Positions 1 through 6,050 of a DNA stretch of 6,320 bases are shown one piece after another. The DNA comes from Pelotomaculum sp. UBA4789 (lineage in GTDB: Bacteria > Bacillota > Desulfotomaculia > Desulfotomaculales > Pelotomaculaceae). Both the position numbers and the translations under genes were made by a program. The notes under the pieces are model-generated. The model ran no database searches. It saw nothing but the letters and a program-made list of their open reading frames with translations, and was not told the origin of the DNA. Position 1 is the stretch's first letter. Each line of letters begins with the position of its first letter. Location: contig DHGV01000020.1 in the NCBI GenBank assembly GCA_002402945.1, positions 2,812-9,131 on the forward strand, written 5' to 3'.

Positions 1-1042
1 CTAATATTTTTAAAATTATATCGACGTTCATTTCGCCGCAGGAAGGCCCGCGTGCGCCGGCTACATCACCCGATAACTTACCAAAAAATCGGACTTCATG
101 ATCAATATTCCTGGCGTAAAGGAGCATAACCCCCTCTTCAAGGAATGGACGCACTTCTTCAGCAAAGATTACATTTCTTATTCCACGCAGCTGAGTAAGG
201 ATGAAATTTTCCGGCATGGGAAATGTGGTTCCCACCCTTACTATCTTTATTTCATCTCTTAAGCCGAGAATATTTAGCGCTTCCCTGGCATATAGCAGGC
301 TTGTACCGCTGCAGAATATAGCGGTATCCCTCTGTTCAGGTCCTTCAGAAAAGTTCAGCCCGCACTCATCAAGGACTACAGCCGCTTTTAGCAGCCTGTC
401 TCTTGCCTTCATATGGAACACTGTTTTGGTTAAAAAACATTCTCCGGATGGAAAGAAGGCTGTCCTTTTTTCCTGACGCGGCTCTCCAAGCTGAACCAGG
501 CCGCGGGAGTGAGATATTCTTGTCACTGTCCGAAGAATAACCGGCCCCCTGATCCTTTCTGACAGCTCAAATGCCATAATAGCCATGTCCCTGGCCTCTT
601 CTACTGAAGATGGTTCGAGCACCGGGACCATGGCCGCTTTCGCCAGGTAGCGCGCGTCGTACTCCTTCACGCTGGAGTGCCCCTGCGGGTCGTCCGCCAC
701 TACAACTACCAACCCGCTCTTGCAGCCGCCGAGATTCATGCTGGTCAGAAAATCAAAAGCCACATTCAAGCCATCTGACTTCATTATGCACATGGCTCTC
801 AAACCTGCAAAAGAAGCTGCGGCAACACCTTCCAGGGAGACTATCTCATTAATTGACCATTCTGTATAAATTTTAGTGTCCGCTACCCTAGTCAGCGTTT
901 CAAGTATTTCTGTTGTAGGCGATCCGGGGTAAGAAGCGGCATAGGTTACCCCCGCTTCAATGGCGCCGCGGGCAATCGCTTCATTCCCGTTTAACAGAAC
1001 CAGGTCACCTTGACTTCCTTCAACCACGTCTTTCCAGCCCAT
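1..1042 (-). CDS. IorA-like 2-oxoacid:ferredoxin oxidoreductase alpha subunit (partial, 3' end outside window)
   Basis: The minus-strand frame is open from the ATG at 1042-1040 to the window edge (347 codons, no stop), so the C-terminus is missing. The protein resembles indolepyruvate:ferredoxin oxidoreductase alpha subunits, which oxidatively decarboxylate aryl-2-oxoacids to acyl-CoA in the cytoplasm using TPP and ferredoxin. Visible landmarks are GNEAIARGA (19-27), SYPGSPTTEIL (37-47, PYR domain of the TPP fold), EWSINE with the likely TPP-activating Glu66, MKSDGLNVA (87-95), VVVADDPQGHSS (113-124), RTVTRISHSRG (171-181), and a second domain with FCSGTSLLYAREAL (about 243-255) and GTTFPMPE (271-278). 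The TPP-pyrophosphate domain and the C-terminal ferredoxin domain of IorA would lie beyond the window. Its start codon abuts the stop of the upstream FrhB-like gene, with GGAGG 10 nt upstream. Several motifs differ from classical IorA, so the true substrate is open. A divergent IorA paralogue is the safest call. Confidence 0.85.
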   Translation of the reverse strand, partial: MGWKDVVEGSQGDLVLLNGNEAIARGAIEAGVTYAASYPGSPTTEILETLTRVADTKIYTEWSINEIVSLEGVAAASFAGLRAMCIMKSDGLNVAFDFLTSMNLGGCKSGLVVVVADDPQGHSSVKEYDARYLAKAAMVPVLEPSSVEEARDMAIMAFELSERIRGPVILRTVTRISHSRGLVQLGEPRQEKRTAFFPSGECFLTKTVFHMKARDRLLKAAVVLDECGLNFSEGPEQRDTAIFCSGTSLLYAREALNILGLRDEIKIVRVGTTFPMPENFILTQLRGIRNVIFAEEVRPFLEEGVMLLYARNIDHEVRFFGKLSGDVAGARGPSCGEMNVDIILKIL

Positions 1043-2125
1043 TTATTCTTCACCTCCAGCACCCAGGAAATATTCTCTCTCCTGGTCGTTCAGTTCTAAA
1101 TATGTTGCGTCTGGCCTTTCCAGTACACGTTTCTTTTTATTAAAGACCGCCTTTTTCAGCATAGGCAGCAGCTCATCAGGATATTCTTTTATTTCTATTG
1201 CACCGCTTGCGACAGCATCCTCCACCAACTTAACACCTTTTACGGTCCGGGTAATCAAAGTGTTCCAGCCGTAATCGCTTTCGGTTGAGCCCACAGACAG
1301 ATCTGCCAGCTCAGACAGTGGATCATAGCATATCAGGCAAGCTTTTCTTATATATTCTCGGATCTCGTCATATGGAAAGCAGGTTTCTTCGTTTTCCGAG
1401 CTGAATTTCACGTCCCCGGGTATGTCCATTTTTTCGTATTTACCGAGACCTTTGTCTTTTATAAATTGATAAAATTCCGGTGAAAACGACCCCATACAAA
1501 AAAGCCCTGCTATAAAAGATAATCTCTCCCCTTTTATCTCCGCCACCTGCTGCATCTTCCGCGCCGCTGTAACCTGGCAGGGCCGTCCGATGATGCCTAT
1601 ATTTTGAAATCCTTTTTTAACTGCATCCTGAAATAAACTTAAGCTTGGCGATGCATTAAATTTAGAGCCAGCGCATGCGAGAATCTCTTCCTTGTCAGCG
1701 GAGACGACCGGTTTTGCGCCAGTGAAATCTCCTCCAGTCATCAGCGCACAATCAATGATACCTGTTTTCAGGGCAAAAACGGATAAAGCTGTTACCACCC
1801 CACCATACTGTCCCATGCCGTGTATTGACTCGTCACATGCCCTGGCAAAATAAATCCCTGCGAAATTGCCGAGCACAAGATCTCTTGCCGCAGATCCGAA
1901 AGTGTCTTTTCTTAAATCATCATATTTCGTGGCGGCACGCGGACAGATACGGTAGCATACCCCTTCAGTTATCCTGCAATCGTGCACTACTCCTATTCTC
2001 TCACCATAGCTTTTTATATACGGGCAGTAGCCCGTACAAGCGCCGCAGCCGCTGCATAGTCCGGGACTGATGATCTCCTGCTTCAGTTTTTCCGCTGTAT
2101 TGAAAAACGCAGCAACATTCTGCAT
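1043..2125 (-). CDS. FrhB/FdhB-family iron-sulfur flavoprotein (coenzyme F420 hydrogenase/dehydrogenase beta subunit-like)
   Basis: This is a 360-residue protein of the FrhB/FdhB family, whose members use FAD and [4Fe-4S] clusters to pass electrons between ferredoxin-type carriers and F420 or another acceptor. A ferredoxin motif with Cys24, 27, 30 and 34 (CSGCGACTGYCP) opens the protein. Cys50, Cys57 and Cys61 (GVCYRICPR) follow and may complete a second cluster. The family core shows QYGGVVTALSVFAL (106-119), GRPCQVTAARK (180-190, Cys183), and CLICYDPLSELADLSVG (263-279) followed by a YGWN stretch (285-288). The ATG at 2125 is chosen because AAGGAGT lies 8 nt upstream. A TTG-initiated extension of 14 residues to 2167 has no such site. 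The gene begins after an AT-rich spacer, and its stop abuts the IorA-like start, so the two proteins probably work together. An F420 role is not implied, because bacterial members often serve other acceptors. The family call is firm, the electron partner unknown. Confidence 0.88.
   Translation of the reverse strand: MQNVAAFFNTAEKLKQEIISPGLCSGCGACTGYCPYIKSYGERIGVVHDCRITEGVCYRICPRAATKYDDLRKDTFGSAARDLVLGNFAGIYFARACDESIHGMGQYGGVVTALSVFALKTGIIDCALMTGGDFTGAKPVVSADKEEILACAGSKFNASPSLSLFQDAVKKGFQNIGIIGRPCQVTAARKMQQVAEIKGERLSFIAGLFCMGSFSPEFYQFIKDKGLGKYEKMDIPGDVKFSSENEETCFPYDEIREYIRKACLICYDPLSELADLSVGSTESDYGWNTLITRTVKGVKLVEDAVASGAIEIKEYPDELLPMLKKAVFNKKKRVLERPDATYLELNDQEREYFLGAGGEE
1051..1057 (-). promoter_or_regulatory. 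Ribosome binding site of the IorA-like gene, inside the end of the FrhB-like gene
   Basis: The minus-strand GGAGGTG is formed by the last codons of the FrhB-like gene (Gly-Gly-Glu-Glu-stop) and lies 10 nt before the ATG at 1042. The TAA stop and ATG are directly adjacent (TAAATG). This arrangement predicts translational coupling and near-stoichiometric synthesis of the two proteins. Confidence 0.8.
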
Positions 2126-2132
2126 AAACCGC

Positions 2133-2139
2133 ACTCCTT
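2133..2139 (-). promoter_or_regulatory. Ribosome binding site deciding the FrhB-like start
   Basis: AAGGAGT on the minus strand has its GGAG core 8 nt from the ATG at 2125. It decides the start codon against the upstream in-frame TTG at 2167, which has only AT-rich sequence before it. Confidence 0.8.
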
Positions 2140-2326
2140 CTATCTTTATATGAGTATCTAAACTCAAATATGTATTTAAAAAGAAATATGTGTGTATGTA
2201 TAGAATAACACTATTTTAAATAAATGTAACATACAATATGTGAAATTTATAAAAATAGTAATACTCTGAAAACACAGATAAGTATATAATTTATGAAAAG
2301 TCGAAATATATTAATAAATCTTACAT

Positions 2327-2346
2327 TAGTCTAAATAGTTAGACTA
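2327..2346. repeat. Perfect 8-bp inverted repeat, candidate operator
   Basis: TAGTCTAA and its exact reverse complement TTAGACTA are separated by 4 bp. On the minus strand the dyad overlaps by one base the consensus -10 hexamer TATAAT (2351-2346), so a protein bound here would cover the start of any transcript made from it. The dyad stands about 200 bp upstream of the FrhB-like start. An AT-rich dyad with a 4-nt loop could also be a weak transcript hairpin. The regulator role is inferred from position and symmetry only. Confidence 0.4.
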
Positions 2347-2387
2347 TTATATGATTATGTGTAAATACTTATATTAGTGTGTCGCAT

Positions 2388-2422
2388 AAAAAGAAAAAAG
2401 CAGGGGCTCTTGAGCCCCTGCT
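2388..2422 (-). terminator. Intrinsic terminator of the PFOR gene
   Basis: The minus strand has a perfect 11-bp GC-rich stem, AGCAGGGGCTC pairing with GAGCCCCTGCT around an AA loop (10 bp with a 4-nt loop is equally possible). The T-rich run TTTTTTCTTTTT follows at once. It starts 19 nt after the PFOR stop codon. This is a canonical Rho-independent terminator and separates the PFOR unit from the FrhB/IorA-like unit. Confidence 0.95.
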
Positions 2423-2441
2423 GATTCTCGCTTTACTAGTA

Positions 2442-5400
2442 CTATTCCGCCATTTTTTTGTAGATTTCGTACCTTGTCTTGGCATCTTCCTGTGTCTTCG
2501 TGAAGAGTGCTTCGGCAGTTGCGGGGAATAGTTTCGCCAGTGAATTGTAACGAACTTCGCTCGTAATGAAGTCCCTGAACAGGCTGAGATCCGGCTCTTT
2601 GGAGTCCAAAGTAAACGGATTCTTGCCCTCTTTCTTGAGCTCGGGATTGAACCTGTACAGGTGCCAATAACCGGCCTTGACAGCCTTATCCATTTCCTGC
2701 TGGCTCTTGGTCATGTTGATACCATGGTTGATGCAGGAGGAATAAGCAATGATCAGGGACGGGCCGGGATACGCTTCAGCTTCTTTCATAGCCTTAACGC
2801 ACTGGGCCTGGTCTGCGCCCATGGCAACCTGCGCCACATAGACATAACCGTAGGTCATGAGCATGGCGCCGAGGTCTTTCTTCTTCGTCTTTTTACCGGA
2901 AGCGGCAAATTTAGCGATGGCCGCGGTCGGTGTTGACTTGGAGGACTGGCCGCCGGTATTGGAATACACTTCGGTGTCCACAACCATGATGTTGATGTCT
3001 TCACCGGATGCGAGCACGTGGTCTAAGCCGCCGTAACCAATGTCATAGCCCCAGCCGTCTCCGCCGAAGGACCAGTTGGACTTCTTAATGAGGAAGTCTT
3101 TTTTGTCAAGGAGCTCTTTCAGTAAGGGGTTCTTCTGCCCTTTCAGCAGCGGTACGAGTTTGGCTGTGGCAGCCTTGGACTCGTCACCCTTGGCCATATT
3201 GTCGAGCCATTCCTGCAGGGCTGCTTTGATTTCTGCCGGTATATCCTGGGCCAAAGCCTCTTGCGCTTTTTCAGCAAGGCCTTTTCTGATCTGCTTGACA
3301 CCAAGGTATAAACCCAAACCAAATTCCGCGCTGTCTTCAAACAGGGAGTTGGACCATGCGGGCCCTTTGCCTTCCGCGTTTTTGCAGTATGCCAGTGACG
3401 GCGCTGCCGCGGGATAAATGGAGGAGCAGCCCGTGGCATTGGCAATCAGCATCCTGTCGCCGTAAAGCTGAGTCAGGAGCTTGATGTACGGTGTCTCACC
3501 GCAGCCGCCGCAGGCGCCGTTGAATTCAAATAACGGCTGGCAGAACTGGCTGCCTTTAACGCTGTATTTGTTCCAGAGGTTGTCTTTAACAGATATCGTT
3601 GTGGCAAATTCCCAGTTGGCAGCTTCAACGTCAACCTGGCTTTCGATGCTTTCCATGACGAGAGCTTTTTCCTTGGACGGGCAGCAGTTGACGCAGACTT
3701 CGCAGCCCATGCAGTCAAGTGGAGTTACCTGGATGCGGTAGGTCAGCCCTGCCAGTTGTTTGCCTGTGGCGGGCCTGGTTTCAAACTCTTTCGGAGCTTT
3801 CTTGGCTTCCGCCTCGTTCAACAGGAAAGGCCTGATGGCAGCGTGCGGGCAGACCAGCGAACACTGGTTGCACTGGATGCAGTTTTCCTTAATCCATCTC
3901 GGTACAAACGCTGCTACACCGCGCTTTTCGTACATAGAGGTAGCAGACGGGAATGTGCCGTCTTCAGCACCCTTGAAGGCGCTGACAGGGAGTTTGTCCC
4001 CTTCTTGCCTGGTCATCGGCCGAAGGACGTTTTTAATGAATTCAGGATCTTTTTTATCAATAACCTTATCGTCAGCCAGCTTAGCCCACGCGGCAGGCAC
4101 ATCAATTTTAACCACGTTGTGGATCCCAGCGTCAACAGAAGCGTTGTTCATGCTGACGATCTTGTCGCCTTTTTTACCGTAGGCTTTCTGAATCGCGCCT
4201 TTCATATAACCAACAGCTTCGTCGCTGGGAATCACTTTGGCCAGGTTAAAGAAAGCGGACTGCATGATCATGTTGGTGCGGTTTCCAAGGCCCAAGCCTC
4301 TTGCCAGTTCTACAGCGTTGACGGTGTAGAAGTTGATCTTGTTTTTGGCAATGTAACGCTTCATGGCGGCCGGCAGTTTTTCGTCCAGTTCTTCCGGAGT
4401 CCAAACAGTGTTCAGAAGGAAGGTGCCACCCGGCTTAAGTCCTGCAGTTACATCATACATATTGACATAAGCCTGGTTGCTGACGGAAGTGAAATCGGCA
4501 GCGTTAATCAGGTAAGGCGCCTTGATCGGCTTTTTGCCGAAACGCAGGTGAGAGATGGTGATGCCGCCTGATTTCTTGGAATCATAAGCGAAGTATGCCT
4601 GCGCGTACATATCAGTGTGGTCACCAATGATTTCAACGGCCTGCTTGTTGGCGCCGACCGTACCATCAGAACCGAGTCCCCAGAATTTGCACTGGATGGT
4701 CCCTTCCGGTGTGGCGTCGATTTCTTCGCCTCTCGGCAGTGAGGTGTTTGATATATCGTCAACGATGCTGAGTGTGAAGTTGTTCTTCGGCTGCTTGGCT
4801 TTCAGGTTAGTAAATACTGCGGCTACGTCTGAAGGCAGGGTGTCTTTCGAACCCAGGCCGTAACGGCCGCCGACAATAATCGGTTTAATATCTGCATCAT
4901 AAAACAGGGTCTTGATATCCATGTACAGCGGTTCTCCGGGAGCTCCGGGAGTCTTAATCCTGTCAAGGACAGCAATCTTCTTAACTGTCTTGGGCAGCAC
5001 ATCAAAAAAGTACTTGGCTGAGAAAGGCCTGTACAGGTGGACTTTGATCAAGCCGATCTTTTCGCCTTTAGCCATCAGATAATCCACTGTCGATTCGGCT
5101 GTGTCGCATATAGATCCCATAGCTATGATAATGTTTTCGGCATCAGGCGCGCCGTAATAATCAAACGGCTTGTAATGCCTGCCGGTAATCTTGCCGATTT
5201 CCTTCATGTAATCAGCCACTATGTCGGCTACTGGAAGGAAGAAGGGGCTGCAAGCTTCTCTGGCCTGGAAGAAGATATCCGGGTTCTGGTTGGTGCCCCT
5301 GGTAACCGGGCGATCAGGATTCAGGCTCCGGTTGCGGAATGCCTTGACAGCATCCATGTCAACCAGCTTGGCAAAATCTTCAAATTCGATTTGTTCGATT

Positions 5401-5945
5401 TTCTGCTGTTCGTGCGAGGTCCTGAATCCATCATAGAAGTGCAGGAAAGGAATCCTGGACTTGATGGCAGCCAGGTGAGCGATACCGCCAAGGTCCATAA
5501 CTTCCTGAACACTGTTGGAACACAGCATGGCCCAGCCGGTTTGCACAGTGGACATAACATCAGAGTGGTCACCGAAAATATTCAGGGCATGGGTCGCCAG
5601 GCTGCGGGCTGTTACGTGCAGCACGCCCGGCAGAAGTTCACCGGCTATTTTATACATGTTGGGGATCATCAGAAGCAGACCCTGAGAAGCAGTGTAACTG
5701 GTTGACAGGGCGCCTGATGTCAGGGCGCCGTGCAGAGCGCCGGCAGCGCCGGCCTCGGATTGCATTTCAGTCACGTTTACAGTCTGTCCAAAAACGTTCT
5801 TTAATCCTTGGGCGCTCCACTCATCAACGTATTCCGCCATGGGTGAGGATGGGGTGATGGGGAAAATGCAGGCGCATTCGGTAAAAGCATAAGAAACGTA
5901 TGCCGCTGCTTTGGTTCCGTCCATCGTTTTCATCTTTTTGGCCAT
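2442..5945 (-). CDS. nifJ: Pyruvate:ferredoxin (flavodoxin) oxidoreductase, single-chain homodimeric type
   Basis: This cytoplasmic enzyme interconverts pyruvate plus CoA with acetyl-CoA, CO2 and reduced ferredoxin. The 1167 residues hold all domains: a PYR-type TPP domain (about 1-250) with PITPSSPMAEY (29-39), Glu64 and Arg114; domain II (about 260-390); the gamma-type domain (about 415-630) with GLGSDGTVGANK (423-434); a ferredoxin domain with Cys689, 692, 695, 699 and Cys745, 748, 751, 755; and the TPP-pyrophosphate domain with proximal-cluster Cys812, 815, 840 and 1071, GGDGWGYDIGYGG (961-973) and Asn996. These positions match the Desulfovibrio africanus enzyme numbering as I recall it, which argues for a full-length active protein. 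The C-terminal protective extension of that enzyme is absent, as in most clostridial forms. The ATG follows AGGAGG by 11 nt. The gene lies 105 bp after a carboxyltransferase gene and ends at a strong terminator. The sequence does not show whether it runs toward pyruvate oxidation or synthesis. Confidence 0.98.
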   Translation of the reverse strand: MAKKMKTMDGTKAAAYVSYAFTECACIFPITPSSPMAEYVDEWSAQGLKNVFGQTVNVTEMQSEAGAAGALHGALTSGALSTSYTASQGLLLMIPNMYKIAGELLPGVLHVTARSLATHALNIFGDHSDVMSTVQTGWAMLCSNSVQEVMDLGGIAHLAAIKSRIPFLHFYDGFRTSHEQQKIEQIEFEDFAKLVDMDAVKAFRNRSLNPDRPVTRGTNQNPDIFFQAREACSPFFLPVADIVADYMKEIGKITGRHYKPFDYYGAPDAENIIIAMGSICDTAESTVDYLMAKGEKIGLIKVHLYRPFSAKYFFDVLPKTVKKIAVLDRIKTPGAPGEPLYMDIKTLFYDADIKPIIVGGRYGLGSKDTLPSDVAAVFTNLKAKQPKNNFTLSIVDDISNTSLPRGEEIDATPEGTIQCKFWGLGSDGTVGANKQAVEIIGDHTDMYAQAYFAYDSKKSGGITISHLRFGKKPIKAPYLINAADFTSVSNQAYVNMYDVTAGLKPGGTFLLNTVWTPEELDEKLPAAMKRYIAKNKINFYTVNAVELARGLGLGNRTNMIMQSAFFNLAKVIPSDEAVGYMKGAIQKAYGKKGDKIVSMNNASVDAGIHNVVKIDVPAAWAKLADDKVIDKKDPEFIKNVLRPMTRQEGDKLPVSAFKGAEDGTFPSATSMYEKRGVAAFVPRWIKENCIQCNQCSLVCPHAAIRPFLLNEAEAKKAPKEFETRPATGKQLAGLTYRIQVTPLDCMGCEVCVNCCPSKEKALVMESIESQVDVEAANWEFATTISVKDNLWNKYSVKGSQFCQPLFEFNGACGGCGETPYIKLLTQLYGDRMLIANATGCSSIYPAAAPSLAYCKNAEGKGPAWSNSLFEDSAEFGLGLYLGVKQIRKGLAEKAQEALAQDIPAEIKAALQEWLDNMAKGDESKAATAKLVPLLKGQKNPLLKELLDKKDFLIKKSNWSFGGDGWGYDIGYGGLDHVLASGEDINIMVVDTEVYSNTGGQSSKSTPTAAIAKFAASGKKTKKKDLGAMLMTYGYVYVAQVAMGADQAQCVKAMKEAEAYPGPSLIIAYSSCINHGINMTKSQQEMDKAVKAGYWHLYRFNPELKKEGKNPFTLDSKEPDLSLFRDFITSEVRYNSLAKLFPATAEALFTKTQEDAKTRYEIYKKMAE

Positions 5946-5956
5946 TAATTGACTAA

Positions 5957-5962
5957 CCTCCT
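5957..5962 (-). promoter_or_regulatory. Ribosome binding site of the PFOR gene
   Basis: The minus strand carries a consensus AGGAGG within AAAAGGAGGTTAG, 11 nt before the ATG at 5945. The spacing is slightly long but the match is perfect. It supports this ATG over the in-frame Met codons at residues 5 and 8. Confidence 0.85.
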
Positions 5963-5986
5963 TTTAGATTGGATATCTTTTATTTC

Positions 5987-6030
5987 GTCATAACGGGCCG
6001 GGCGGAAAATACCGCCGGCCCGATAATGAC
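5987..6030 (-). other. GC-rich hairpin in the spacer between the carboxyltransferase and PFOR genes
   Basis: The core at 5994-6022 pairs an 11-nt arm (CGGGCCGGCGG on the minus strand) with a 12-nt arm carrying one bulged base, around a 6-nt loop. Outside it, GTCAT (6030-6026 on the minus strand) pairs with ATGAC (5991-5987) across a small internal loop. The minus-strand sequence after it is GAAATAAAAG, not a U-run, so it is not a standard intrinsic terminator for the upstream gene. It could stabilise the 3' end of that message, be a processing or attenuation element, or lower PFOR read-through. Read in the plus direction it is followed by ATTTTTAG, but no plus-strand gene precedes it. Confidence 0.6.
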
Positions 6031-6050
6031 ATTTTTAGTTGCTTTTGCGA

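Larger units (their letters stand above)
2126..2387. other. AT-rich intergenic spacer, probable promoter region of the FrhB/IorA-like unit
   Basis: This 262-bp stretch lies between the PFOR terminator and the FrhB-like start. By hand count 41 of 220 bases in 2161-2380 are G or C (about 19%), far below the flanking genes. No gene was recognised in it. Several minus-strand -10-like hexamers are present (TATAAT at 2351-2346, plus TATACT and TATAAA further down). None has a convincing TTGACA-like -35 at 16-18 bp, so no exact promoter is called. Because a terminator precedes it and a coupled gene pair follows, a promoter for that pair should lie here. No riboswitch or T-box signature was seen. Confidence 0.6.

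Noticed and set aside
201..852. Plus-strand open frames at 201-476 and 610-852
   Set aside because: Both lie antisense to the uninterrupted IorA-like coding frame, which has clear family motifs along this whole stretch.
2126..2167. 14-residue N-terminal extension of the FrhB-like protein from a TTG codon
   Set aside because: There is no ribosome binding site before the TTG, while a good AAGGAGT sits 8 nt before the ATG at 2125. The extension also lies in AT-rich leader sequence.
2167..2242. Three copies of AATATGTR (2167-2174, 2185-2192, 2235-2242)
   Set aside because: Short repeats of this composition are expected by chance in sequence that is about 80% A+T. The spacing is irregular (18 and 50 bp).
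2374..2667. 97-codon minus-strand frame overlapping the PFOR 3' end and its terminator
   Set aside because: It overlaps the C-terminal codons of PFOR in another frame and reads through the terminator stem, with no domain features.
3756..4571. 271-codon plus-strand open frame inside the PFOR gene
   Set aside because: It is exactly antisense and in register with the PFOR codons (its first bases lie over PFOR third positions), where stops appear only if PFOR uses TTA, CTA or TCA codons. It shows no recognisable domain or credible start.
5037..5705. 222-codon plus-strand open frame inside the PFOR gene
   Set aside because: It has the same in-register antisense phase and is explained by PFOR codon choice. 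The protein has no family features.
5987..6040. GC hairpin followed by ATTTTTAG as a plus-strand terminator
   Set aside because: No plus-strand gene ends before it. All genes in the window are on the minus strand, and the T-run is short.
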